Shown in pieces: positions 24,090 to 32,599 of a DNA stretch of 62,281 nucleotides; the stretch's first letter is position 1, and each line of letters starts with the position of its first letter. This DNA is from Proteobacteria bacterium UBA1844 (GTDB lineage: Bacteria; Pseudomonadota; Gammaproteobacteria; Steroidobacterales; Woeseiaceae). The notes under the pieces were generated by a model, which saw nothing but the letters and a program-made list of their open reading frames with translations, did no database searches and had not been told where the DNA came from. A program made the translations under genes and the position numbers. Location: the NCBI GenBank assembly GCA_002338615.1, contig DDIS01000202.1:1-62281 (forward strand), written 5' to 3'.

Positions 24090-26000
24090 ATGAAATTCAT
24101 GCAACGATTTCATCGCGACGACTCCGCACAGATTTCTTTTCTGGCCGTTGCGGCGGTCATTTGCTTCATTGGGCTGTTGTCGATGGTTATCAATACCGAT
24201 GACATCATTACCGACCGGGTACATATGCAGGACGTTGCCGATACCACGGCGATATCCTCGGCTGCGTGGACAGCACGGGGCCTGAACATGATTTCATTCA
24301 TCAATGTTCTGAACACCAAGTTGATATCCACGGCGGTCCTGCTAAATGCGCTTGCTGATACCATCCCTGTCGTCAAGACGGTAGCCCAGGTGCAGCTCGC
24401 GATATTCAACGCCTGCAGCGGCGTGCCCTTCGTCGGTGCTTTTTGCGCCGCGATGGCAGTTGTCGTCAATATTCAGTTGAATGTTCTGAACCCGTTGCAA
24501 ACGGCTGTCGACAAGCTCGCAAACGCACTGTCGAGATGTGACAAGGGAGGTGGCCTCTGGAAGGTCATGAAGGGCCTCGAAGTGGCGGCAACTGCAGTTT
24601 CAAAGACCTTTACGTTCATCGGAATTGCCGAATCGATCGACATGGCCAAGGCCAACGGCGCGGATTTCGGCCTGGTTGTGAACGGCAATATGATGAGCCT
24701 GGATGACGCGAAAGATGCGCTGTTCTTGCCGGTCAAGCAGGAAAAATTTCCGGCGCATTGTCCATTCGTCAAGAATGGCGGTTCCGGTTACAAGATGGCG
24801 GGCTACGAGTGTGGAACCGGGCCCTACAAATTGGGCAAGAATCGGATCATGGGCACTATCTTGGTGCCTTTCGTCAACCTGTTCGCACATCCTATTTTTC
24901 TCGGCATGTCCGCATCACATTTCAGTCAGGTCGGCTGTACCAACGACCCGGGTGAGGCAAACAACAAGTTTCCGGTTACGTTGAAAGATCACAACGAATG
25001 CCAGAAATACGATGCTGAAGCAAAATGGAACCACACTTACTCCCGCACCAGGCCATTGACGGAAAGCAATCTTGGCAGTGACGATTTCGCGCCCTGGAAA
25101 CCGCTCAACAAATCCACGAGTGGCGGCGGTGACGATGAAGATATTCCGGATCTGGGCGGCATCGGTGACATCAACGTCGATGAGGAAAACAAAGATCAGA
25201 CCGAGAAGCAGAATTTCCCGATGGGCAAGCACTACAGCGATCTTCGCCCAGCCAGCGAAACGTCAGTGATCGATGATATTGACATACCCTGCAACGGCAT
25301 GGTGTATCCAAACTACCAGCCACCAGCATTCGGGTTTGGTAGTGATATGCCGGGCAGCATTCTGTGCGTACCTGGCGGGCTCCTTGGTAATTGCAAGCGC
25401 ATAGATGAGTGGGGCCAGTTCACCTGGTACTCGGCAACGCATCAGAAAAACGGGCCGAAAACCGTCGGTGGCTATTTCATGCGCGTTGGCTCGCGCAAGA
25501 TCGAACCTGACGACGAAAACCAACCCGCGACCTATGTCTATATCGTCGAAACAGTATCGATGATCGGGGCTGGCGAAAAGGAAATGTCGCAGAAGGAATT
25601 CGAGAAGTACCTGGAGGACAGCAGCGGCCAGGACGTGGACACCGAGGCCAGCAAATCGAGTTCCAAATGTGACAAGCCCGAGCCGTATGTGCTCGACAAA
25701 GGCGACAACGAAGAGGATTTTCAGAACAAACTGCGATTCATGAGCGTTGTCTACCGTGACATTCAGAACGATCGGCCCTTCTGGAGCAACTATTTCGAAA
25801 ACCCGCCGAAGGTCCTGGTCGCGTACAGCCAGGCGCAGGTCTATAACCACCTTGCCGAAGATACTTTTACGCAGGACTGGCGAGTGCGGCTCGAACGGGC
25901 AAGCCTGCTCGAAACATTGCTCAGTGACAAAAATAAGAGCGGGACGCTAGGCGAACTTGGCACGTTCGCTAACTTCATCGGCAAGATCAACAACCATTGA
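24090..26000 (+). CDS. TadG-like pilus assembly protein (PF13400-type N-terminus)
   Basis: This protein of about 636 residues begins with a short cytoplasmic stretch and the TadE/TadG-like transmembrane segment 'SAQISFLAVAAVICFIGLL'. 'MQDVADTTAISSAAWTARGL' follows, the conserved 'QxxADAAALAAA' region of these proteins. The large extracytoplasmic part has many Cys and a charged, low-complexity zone (Asp/Glu/Lys-rich, about residues 335-385). TadG proteins help anchor or present the pilus at the surface. No von Willebrand domain is evident. The start at 24090 is just after the previous stop and has no clear SD, suggesting coupling; GTG at 24063 is possible. Confidence 0.85.
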   Translation: MKFMQRFHRDDSAQISFLAVAAVICFIGLLSMVINTDDIITDRVHMQDVADTTAISSAAWTARGLNMISFINVLNTKLISTAVLLNALADTIPVVKTVAQVQLAIFNACSGVPFVGAFCAAMAVVVNIQLNVLNPLQTAVDKLANALSRCDKGGGLWKVMKGLEVAATAVSKTFTFIGIAESIDMAKANGADFGLVVNGNMMSLDDAKDALFLPVKQEKFPAHCPFVKNGGSGYKMAGYECGTGPYKLGKNRIMGTILVPFVNLFAHPIFLGMSASHFSQVGCTNDPGEANNKFPVTLKDHNECQKYDAEAKWNHTYSRTRPLTESNLGSDDFAPWKPLNKSTSGGGDDEDIPDLGGIGDINVDEENKDQTEKQNFPMGKHYSDLRPASETSVIDDIDIPCNGMVYPNYQPPAFGFGSDMPGSILCVPGGLLGNCKRIDEWGQFTWYSATHQKNGPKTVGGYFMRVGSRKIEPDDENQPATYVYIVETVSMIGAGEKEMSQKEFEKYLEDSSGQDVDTEASKSSSKCDKPEPYVLDKGDNEEDFQNKLRFMSVVYRDIQNDRPFWSNYFENPPKVLVAYSQAQVYNHLAEDTFTQDWRVRLERASLLETLLSDKNKSGTLGELGTFANFIGKINNH

Positions 26001-26010
26001 GCGGCGCAGG

Positions 26011-26619
26011 ATGACTAAATCAATACATTCGCTGATGCCTCGTTCGAGAACTGCTCAAACGGGTTCGGCTGCGCTGGAGGTTCTGATGTTGCTGCCGTTC
26101 ATCCTGCTGATATTCATGCTGTTGTTTACCATGGGTTATAACGCGGAACGCAAACGTACTACGCAAGCTGCGCTGCGACTTGGCGGCTATCAGTACGTCA
26201 GCGGCCTGGCTACCAAGAACGGCCAGCAATCGGAAGATGCCGCCGAAGCACTCGTCAACAGTGCACTTTTCCCCGGCGAGACAAATGCCGCGGACCTGTA
26301 CTTTTCGACCAGCAAGCAGAAACCGGCCAATCTTAGCGACGATCAGGGGTTGTTGGGCGACGTATCTTCACGCATCACGCTCGGCGTCAACGTCAAGCGC
26401 TCGCCGCCTTATCCGGACCTCGTTAGTAATGCTGACCTGCGCGCCGAGTTTGTTGTGTCGTCCAATACCTGGACGTACTGCGAAATGAAGGACGACGATT
26501 TCGGCGGCGCAATAAAAGGGGTCGAGAAGTTGAACCTGGTCGGCGACTACGCGCTGTGGCTGTTCGGCGGTTGCGGCGGCGACACCTACGATTTCAGTTG
26601 CAAAGACGAGTGCCCATGA
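26011..26619 (+). CDS. Second TadE-like pseudopilin
   Basis: This protein of about 202 residues has a leader ending in Gly, then 'SAALEVLMLLPFILLIFMLL' with Glu at +5 and Val at +6, the TadE/F pseudopilin pattern. The mature domain of about 170 residues includes 'GYNAERKRTTQAALRLGGYQ' right after the helix, typical for TadE, and ends with several Cys ('FGGCGGDTYDFSCKDEC'). It lies 10 nt after the TadG-like gene and overlaps the next gene by 4 nt. The start at 26011 has only AGG next to it; Met at 26035 is an alternative. Confidence 0.84.
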   Translation: MTKSIHSLMPRSRTAQTGSAALEVLMLLPFILLIFMLLFTMGYNAERKRTTQAALRLGGYQYVSGLATKNGQQSEDAAEALVNSALFPGETNAADLYFSTSKQKPANLSDDQGLLGDVSSRITLGVNVKRSPPYPDLVSNADLRAEFVVSSNTWTYCEMKDDDFGGAIKGVEKLNLVGDYALWLFGGCGGDTYDFSCKDECP

Positions 26620-27476
26620 AGCGTTACGGGATAAGGACTGTCATCACGCGCAGCCTCGGTACGGTCGTGCTGCTGTTTGGCTGTGTGCTGTTCATGGCGC
26701 GCGCACCGTTCCTGCACGACAATACTCAGGCAGCTACTCATCAGCAACGTCCGCCTCTCAGGAGTCCACCCGCCACCGCGGCGTTACTGGATCCGGGTGC
26801 GATGACCACACCGGTATTGCCCGAACTCGGTCCGCCGGGTGCCAGCGCAATGTTGCAGCCTTCCTTCGGCCTGTTCGAAGCAAACTTTGCAGCGACCGAT
26901 GACCAGCCGGGCTTTCATACGGCCGAACATCCCATGGCAGGCAATTGCACGGCTGCAGGCGAGCGATACTTTGCAGCCACTTGCCCGGGTTGCGAACTCA
27001 TTGGCGGCAGCGAGGCGCAGTCGGCCGAGATGCTACTCTGGAACCAGACTGTCGATGGCCGCGAGGTGCTGCGGGCCGCGTCGCGAAATTGCACGGGCAC
27101 GAGCGCAACGGGGCTCGCCATCGTCGGGACGCTCGATTTTGACACGTCGCCGGTGAACCTTGGCGACAGCACGAAGCCTGTTGATACGCATCGCGTGCCG
27201 CTGCTCGCCGGCGCTTTACGCATCACGTCCATTACGCTCGGTGACTGGTCGGCAACCTATGACCAGGTGGCGCGTCCGAGTTCGGCGTTGCCGGACATGG
27301 CGTCGGCGTTGCAAAAGCGCGGCTGGCGTGAGGTATCGGACCCGGAGTTACTTGGACAGGGTGCTTTTCAGGGCCAGCGGGTGTTTACGAACGAGACCAA
27401 CTGGCTGTGCATGATCTCGCTAACGAAGCAAGGCGATAACTTTCAGCTTCTCACAATAATTAATTCGCGGGCTTGA
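26616..27476 (+). CDS. Tad-locus single-pass protein of unknown function
   Basis: From the ATGA overlap start at 26616 the protein is 286 residues. It has one N-terminal membrane helix ('SLGTVVLLFGCVLFMARA'), a Pro-rich linker (about residues 45-85), a Cys-containing middle part ('CPGCEL'), and a C-terminal domain with 'MASALQKRGWREVSD' and 'ETNWLCMISLTKQGDNFQLL'. I do not recognise the family. The coupling to the TadE-like gene in front and CpaB behind says it belongs to the machine, probably periplasmic. It could occupy the place of a TadD- or RcpB-like assembly factor, which are missing here; that is speculation. Confidence 0.75.
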   Translation: MKRYGIRTVITRSLGTVVLLFGCVLFMARAPFLHDNTQAATHQQRPPLRSPPATAALLDPGAMTTPVLPELGPPGASAMLQPSFGLFEANFAATDDQPGFHTAEHPMAGNCTAAGERYFAATCPGCELIGGSEAQSAEMLLWNQTVDGREVLRAASRNCTGTSATGLAIVGTLDFDTSPVNLGDSTKPVDTHRVPLLAGALRITSITLGDWSATYDQVARPSSALPDMASALQKRGWREVSDPELLGQGAFQGQRVFTNETNWLCMISLTKQGDNFQLLTIINSRA

Positions 27477-27486
27477 GGGGAAAGAT

Positions 27487-28254
27487 GTGAATGCAAAAAT
27501 CGTATTGGCGCTGGCCGTCATCGCCGGTCTTATCGCTGTATTTCTCGTACAGCGCCAGATCGACAACATCCGTGGTGAAACTATCACCGTCTACAAGTCT
27601 GCTATCGATCAGAAGGCAGGCGAGGTGCTCGGCGGGCAGGTTGAAGAGGTAACCATTCCCGCGGGGCTATTCCCGAACCTGTTTGAGGAAGCACCGACCG
27701 AGGATTTTCTGGACCTGGTGCAAACGACACCGCTGCGCACCGACGTTCAGGCTGGCGATATTTTGCTGTTTCGGCATTTCGATTCGGCGGTTGACAAGGG
27801 CGTGCTCGGAAAAATCCCGCCTGGCATGAAAGCAATTTCGATTCCGGTCGACGAAGTAAGCTCGGTATCCTTTTTCATCCAGCCGGGCGACCTGGTTGAT
27901 GTACTGGCGACATTTATTGGTTCGCCCAATGCGGCCGGCCCACAGAGCAACGCGGCGCTCAACGAGATGTCGACACGGCCGGTCGTGCAAGCAGTATCCG
28001 TGCTCGCTGTCGGTGAAAACTACAGCCGCGAGGAAAGGCAGCGGAATGAGCCGTATTCGTCGGTTACCTTACTGGTTTCGATGGAAGAAGCGGCAAAGCT
28101 GGTTTTTGCGCGAGAGTTTTTCGGCGTGGAAATGACCCTGGTACTGCGTGGCGAAGGTGACACAGCTATTGATACATCCGTCCCGAGCATTGGTGTTGAT
28201 ACGCTGAACTTCAATCGTATCGGTAATCAGCAGCGACAAACGGACGGTCAATAA
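27487..28254 (+). CDS. cpaB: Flp pilus assembly protein CpaB/RcpC
   Basis: This 255-residue protein has an N-terminal membrane helix ('KIVLALAVIAGLIAVFLV') and an SAF-like segment ('VTIPAGLFPNLF', then 'TTPLRTDVQAGDILLFRHF'). The CpaB core follows ('GMKAISIPVDEVSSVSFFIQ', 'PGDLVDVLATF'). CpaB/RcpC is periplasmic and normally works with the RcpA/CpaC secretin and stabilises the pilus channel. No secretin gene lies in this locus, so CpaB must pair with a distant one or with another outer-membrane partner. The start is GTG with GGGGAAAG upstream; 4 nt separate it from the ATPase gene. Confidence 0.93.
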   Translation: MNAKIVLALAVIAGLIAVFLVQRQIDNIRGETITVYKSAIDQKAGEVLGGQVEEVTIPAGLFPNLFEEAPTEDFLDLVQTTPLRTDVQAGDILLFRHFDSAVDKGVLGKIPPGMKAISIPVDEVSSVSFFIQPGDLVDVLATFIGSPNAAGPQSNAALNEMSTRPVVQAVSVLAVGENYSREERQRNEPYSSVTLLVSMEEAAKLVFAREFFGVEMTLVLRGEGDTAIDTSVPSIGVDTLNFNRIGNQQRQTDGQ

Positions 28255-28258
28255 CAGC

Positions 28259-30103
28259 ATGGCAGTTCTGGTCCACGTTTACGATCTGCGATCTTCCCGA
28301 ATCGGTGAGTACCGGCTCGAAGAGTCGTTACTGGTTGGGCGCGACAGTGCCTGCGATATTGTATTGCCAAGCCCCTACATTTCGCCGAAACATGCCGAGC
28401 TGAAACTGCTTGGTGATGAGGTTTCTGTGTTCGCGATCGGATTCAATGGCGTGTTCGTTAACGATGTCGACGTGCCCGCAGGCAGTCAGCGCGTCGTGCA
28501 CACAGGTGATATTACGTCGGTGCCCGGTTACGTACTGCACCTGACGGGTCTCGCGGAAAGCGAGCTACTGAGCGAACTTGCGCTCGAGCAGCAATTATCC
28601 AAAGTCAAAGCAGACATCCACGCGGAGCTGCTCGCCAGCAGCGAAATGCGCAACGTCGATTCAGATTCTGCGGACCAGAAGACCGCCGACAAATTACGCA
28701 GGAAGCTCAACGAACTGCTGGATCGCGACGACCAGCTGATGTCGGATCAACTCATCGAGCACATCGTTGCGCGCGAGATTCGGCAACAGGTCGTAAGCAC
28801 CGTCGTTCGCGGTGGTGCTGATGAGTCCAAAACACAGAAACTGCAGTGGAGCCTGAGCACGGATCAGGTGGCGCTGAGCAAGTTCGTCGAAACGGTACTT
28901 TACGAACTCGGTATCGGCAAGAACCCTGGCAAGAGCAAAATTGCCGATGTGCTGGAGCGCTTCGATCCGATCTTTCAGCGCAACAAGCGGGTACTCGGTA
29001 AGAACCAGATGAAGTTCATTGCCTGGGAGTCCATCCGGGCCGATATCGAATCACTCGTATTCGGGCTGGGGCCACTCGAGGATTTACTCAACCTGCCGGA
29101 CATCACCGAGATTATGGTGGTTGGCAAGGACCAGATTTTCATCGAAAAAGGCGGCGGTCTCGAACGCACCGGTCGCTCGTTTCCATCCGAGGATGACCTC
29201 AACGTTGCGGTCAGCCGCATGGTCCGGCCGATTGGTCGCACGGTGAACCGTTCCGAACCTATTGTCGATGCGCGTCTCGAGGATGGCTCGCGCGTGCACA
29301 TTGTTATCCCTCCGGTTGCGATTCGCGGCACATCGGTCACGATCCGCCGTTTCCGCGAGGAGCCGTTCACGATTGACGATCTCGTTCGCTTCGGAACATT
29401 CGGGCCGCGTGCAGTGACGTTTTTGCGCGGTTGCATACTCGCGCGCAAGAACATCGTAATTTCAGGAGGGACCGGGTCCGGAAAAACGACGCTGTTAAAT
29501 GTCCTTGGCGCGCAGATTCCCTTCGACCAGCGACTGGTGGTGATCGAGGACAGTGCGGAGCTGCAGTTACCGCAACCCAATCTCGTGAACCTGGAGGCCA
29601 AGAAGGCCAACCTCGAAGGCGAGGGCGAAATCTCGATCAAGGACCTCGTGCGTGCCTCCTTGCGCATGCGCCCTGACCGAATCATCGTCGGTGAATGTCG
29701 TGGTGGCGAGGCGCTTGACATGCTGCAGGCGATGAACACTGGTCACGATGGCTCGATGACGACGGGGCACGCCAATTCACCACAGGAGATGATGCAAAGA
29801 CTGCAGGTCATGGTTATGGAAGCGGGTGGCTCCATGCCGGTTGCCGCGATCAGGCAGCAGATTGCAGCCGCAGTCGATGTAATTGTACAGATCCAGCGAC
29901 AACGCGACCGGGTACGGCGCGTTACGCATATCAGTGAGGTTGTCGGCTACGACTTCGATTCTGAAGAGGTCATTATGGAGGATGTCTTTACCCTTGCGAC
30001 GCCGGCAAATGCGCCACCGGACCTCCGCTTTACGGGTTATCTGCCCACCTTTATCGAACAGTTGCTGCGCCATGGCGACATTGAACTGAAGGAGTTGTTC
30101 TGA
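28259..30103 (+). CDS. cpaF: FHA-domain fused CpaF/TadA secretion ATPase
   Basis: The 614-residue protein carries a forkhead-associated domain at about residues 20-95 (G27-R28, 'ISPKHAELKL' with Ser42 and His45, and 'NGVFVND'), a helical linker (about 100-190) and then a complete CpaF ATPase. Walker A is 'GGTGSGKTT' (403-411); the Asp box 'VVIEDSAELQ', the Walker B region 'RPDRIIVGECRGGEALDM' and the His box 'TGHANSPQEM' follow. CpaF/TadA drives pilin polymerisation at the inner membrane. FHA domains bind phosphothreonine, so assembly should respond to a Ser/Thr kinase, and one is encoded 2.5 kb downstream. The overlap with tadB is 1 nt. Confidence 0.95.
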   Translation: MAVLVHVYDLRSSRIGEYRLEESLLVGRDSACDIVLPSPYISPKHAELKLLGDEVSVFAIGFNGVFVNDVDVPAGSQRVVHTGDITSVPGYVLHLTGLAESELLSELALEQQLSKVKADIHAELLASSEMRNVDSDSADQKTADKLRRKLNELLDRDDQLMSDQLIEHIVAREIRQQVVSTVVRGGADESKTQKLQWSLSTDQVALSKFVETVLYELGIGKNPGKSKIADVLERFDPIFQRNKRVLGKNQMKFIAWESIRADIESLVFGLGPLEDLLNLPDITEIMVVGKDQIFIEKGGGLERTGRSFPSEDDLNVAVSRMVRPIGRTVNRSEPIVDARLEDGSRVHIVIPPVAIRGTSVTIRRFREEPFTIDDLVRFGTFGPRAVTFLRGCILARKNIVISGGTGSGKTTLLNVLGAQIPFDQRLVVIEDSAELQLPQPNLVNLEAKKANLEGEGEISIKDLVRASLRMRPDRIIVGECRGGEALDMLQAMNTGHDGSMTTGHANSPQEMMQRLQVMVMEAGGSMPVAAIRQQIAAAVDVIVQIQRQRDRVRRVTHISEVVGYDFDSEEVIMEDVFTLATPANAPPDLRFTGYLPTFIEQLLRHGDIELKELF

Positions 30104-30954
30104 TGCTTGAGTACGGGGCTATGGGTTTCGCGTTCCTCTCGGCTGCGGCGCTGACCTGGCTTGCGATGACGCAGTTCTACCCACCGATTCGTGCGCACAT
30201 TCAATCCGAATACCTGGATGTAGACCACACACTAAAAAACATTTTCTATACGGACCACGATGGCCGGCTGTTCGTCTTTCTGAAATACGGTGGTGCACTG
30301 GCCGCTTTTCTGCTCGGCATGTTTGTTTTCAACAGCTTCATTTTTGGCCTGTTCATGGCGGCTATTGTCTATGTCATACCCGGAATTTTGCTCAAGCGTA
30401 TTGTGAATGGTCGCCGCGACAGGCTGGAGGAGCAGACCAGTGATGTGATGACGGCGCTGAATGCCACGATCAAGAGTGGTATGACCCTGGAAGAGTCCAT
30501 CGGCGAGATCGCAACGACCATGCGTCCACCTGTGGCACAGGAGTTTTCGTTAATCAAGGAACGCATCGACGCCGGCCAGACAATAGTCTCTGCGTTGCGC
30601 GCCGCCGACAAGCGTCTCGATGCGCCTCGGCTGAGCCTGATTCTGCAGTCATTGATTGTGAGCCAGGAGCGCGGCGGCAAGCTGGCAACGTTGATGGAAA
30701 AATTATCAGTTGCGATGCGCGAAATTGAACGTGTCGAAGAGCGTATCAAGACGGAAACGTCGGGCCTGGTCCTGTCGTCGAGAATCATGGTGTTCATACC
30801 GTTCGTAATTTGCGGTTTCCTGTACCTTGCAGAACCGGAGCAGGTAACGATGTTGTTTACGACGTTCGTCGGCAACGTGATCCTGGTAATTGCGATAGGG
30901 CTCGACATACTGGCATTTCGCGCGATGCAGAAAATAGTTGACCTGGATGTGTGA
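30103..30954 (+). CDS. tadB: TadB-like inner-membrane platform protein
   Basis: This 283-residue protein has N-terminal and C-terminal membrane helices around a T2SF domain ('TLEESIGEIATTM', 'ALRAADKRLDAPRLSLILQS', 'SQERGGKLATLMEKL'). TadB and TadC together form the platform that couples the CpaF ATPase to pilin subunits in the inner membrane. The start overlaps the cpaF stop (TGATG), so translation is coupled. The order cpaF-tadB-tadC is the canonical one. Confidence 0.93.
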   Translation: MLEYGAMGFAFLSAAALTWLAMTQFYPPIRAHIQSEYLDVDHTLKNIFYTDHDGRLFVFLKYGGALAAFLLGMFVFNSFIFGLFMAAIVYVIPGILLKRIVNGRRDRLEEQTSDVMTALNATIKSGMTLEESIGEIATTMRPPVAQEFSLIKERIDAGQTIVSALRAADKRLDAPRLSLILQSLIVSQERGGKLATLMEKLSVAMREIERVEERIKTETSGLVLSSRIMVFIPFVICGFLYLAEPEQVTMLFTTFVGNVILVIAIGLDILAFRAMQKIVDLDV

Positions 30955-30966
30955 GGCAGATCGCTC

Positions 30967-31854
30967 ATGAATAGCCTGCAAATAACAACCTATATAGCGG
31001 CATTTCTTTCCTTCGCCCTAGCCGTGGTCAGTATCGGCAAATTTATCGCGGCGTTTTTTGATCGCCACGAACGAGAGTGGGAGCTTGCGCAACGGCGCGG
31101 TGACGGGAAGTTGTCGGCACTGACCAGCTTCATCAAGCATATGCTGCTGACTAAAGGCCTTGAGTACCGATCGGTACAGAAAATGTACGATCAATTGAAA
31201 ATTGATGTTGTACGCGCAGATCTCAACGAAAGTGCAGAAGACGTGCTTGGCAGCACGCTGTGGCAGGGCTTGCTGATTTTGCTTGGTGGAGCTCTGTTGT
31301 GCCTGGCGTTGTTTGGTATTGCGGCGATGCTCATCCCTTTGATCCTGGCCGCAGCATGGGTTTTTATGATATTTCCGTCGATGGTGCATGGCGACGGCGA
31401 GAAGCGCTCGCGAGCTATCTACAGGCGCGTGCCCTATGCCCTCGATCTGGCCGTGCTCGTATTGCAGGCGGGTGGTACGTTGCGCGAGGCGCTCGAGATA
31501 GTTTCTGTCGGCGACGATCCGCTGGCTGACGAAATTCGCAGGGCACTGAAGGAAATCGATTCCGGCGCCACCGAGGGCGCGGCGCTGCAACACATGAGCC
31601 AGCGCATCGGGCTCGAGTCACTGGACGCTATAATTATGGCGATTGTACGTGGTCAGCAGACCGGCGCGCCTATGGCGCACACGCTCACGACTCAGGCAGA
31701 CCTGTTTCGGGAACGTCGATTGCAGGAACTGGAAAAACTCGCTGTGGAAGCACCAACTAAAATGACGTTTCCAAACATGCTGGTCATGGTTTCGGTGCTG
31801 GTTATTATCCTCGGCCCGGTACTGGTGAAGATTACAAAGTCCGGATTGTTCTGA
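30967..31854 (+). CDS. tadC: TadC-like inner-membrane platform protein
   Basis: This 295-residue protein has an N-terminal helix, two central helices ('LWQGLLILLGGALLCLALFG' and the next) and a T2SF domain ('DLAVLVLQAGGTLREALEIV', 'SLDAIIMAIVRGQQTGAPMA', 'EKLAVEAPTKMTFPNMLVM'). It ends in a C-terminal membrane helix. The 'E.A..AP.KM..P..L' motif is typical of TadC. It forms the platform with TadB. It is 12 nt after tadB and 13 nt before the FHA gene. Confidence 0.93.
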   Translation: MNSLQITTYIAAFLSFALAVVSIGKFIAAFFDRHEREWELAQRRGDGKLSALTSFIKHMLLTKGLEYRSVQKMYDQLKIDVVRADLNESAEDVLGSTLWQGLLILLGGALLCLALFGIAAMLIPLILAAAWVFMIFPSMVHGDGEKRSRAIYRRVPYALDLAVLVLQAGGTLREALEIVSVGDDPLADEIRRALKEIDSGATEGAALQHMSQRIGLESLDAIIMAIVRGQQTGAPMAHTLTTQADLFRERRLQELEKLAVEAPTKMTFPNMLVMVSVLVIILGPVLVKITKSGLF

Positions 31855-31867
31855 GGGGCGGCTAACT

Positions 31868-32575
31868 ATGCAAGATGTATTCTTAAAGTTTCTGGACGGA
31901 CCGATGCGCGGCCAGGAGATAGAGGTCGAGGTCGGTAGTGTCATCATCGGCCGGCAACCCGGTGCATCGGGTGTCGAACTAAAAGGCGCGGATGTGTCGG
32001 TGTCGCGCCAGCATGCCGGGCTCCATGAGCGGGATGGCAATATTTTTCTGTCTAATCGTAGCCCCAACGGCACAAGCGTGAATGGCAAGTTGGTACTCGA
32101 TGAAGTGCAATTGAAAAGCGGCGCAATCGTCGAAATCGCCGACCAGTGTCGTTTCGCGGTTTCATGGAAAACATTTGCCGCTGAGGCAACCCGAAAAGTC
32201 CGGGTCGAGAAAAGCGATGCGCTGAAGAAAGGGCCCCTGTCGTCGCCCGTCGTGCGCACGGTAATCGGAGTCTATCTTTTAGGCATGCTTGTTGTCGGAC
32301 TCTGGCTTGCGCACAGCGCGGGCGACAAAGGAGTTGCCGACGACTGGCCGGAATTGCTCATCGAGTACCAGGCATACCGGCCAGACAGCGTGGACGATAG
32401 CGACTGGCAACAGCGTGAAGAGCGTGGTGCCATTTTGGTGCGGGAACTCCGGGCGTTGAAAACCAGGGGTCGTGGCTACGATGCAGAATCCATATGCCGC
32501 GAATTGATGAGCCTGGATCGCGACTCCGAATCACCGGTGTACCGGTATGGCGCACGTTGCCTCGCATCCCGATAA
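31868..32575 (+). CDS. FHA-domain single-pass membrane protein
   Basis: This 235-residue protein has an N-terminal FHA domain (about residues 18-88: 'IIGRQPGASGVEL', 'VSVSRQHAGLHE', 'NRSPNGTSVNG') with the Gly-Arg, Ser-x-x-His and Asn residues needed for phosphothreonine binding. A membrane helix follows ('TVIGVYLLGMLVVGLWLAHS', about 134-153), then about 80 residues outside, with two Cys near the end. It is placed between tadC and the kinase gene, with the stop just before the kinase leader. It could dock a phosphorylated partner, the kinase or an ATPase to the platform. The family is not otherwise recognised. Confidence 0.87.
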   Translation: MQDVFLKFLDGPMRGQEIEVEVGSVIIGRQPGASGVELKGADVSVSRQHAGLHERDGNIFLSNRSPNGTSVNGKLVLDEVQLKSGAIVEIADQCRFAVSWKTFAAEATRKVRVEKSDALKKGPLSSPVVRTVIGVYLLGMLVVGLWLAHSAGDKGVADDWPELLIEYQAYRPDSVDDSDWQQREERGAILVRELRALKTRGRGYDAESICRELMSLDRDSESPVYRYGARCLASR

Positions 32576-32599
32576 GTGAATAGCAGGGAAGATACAGGA

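Noticed and set aside
28975..29739. Minus-strand open frame (254 codons) opposite the FHA-CpaF ATPase
   Set aside because: Shadow of the ATPase core; the sequence is Ser/Arg-rich, typical of reverse frames at this GC content.
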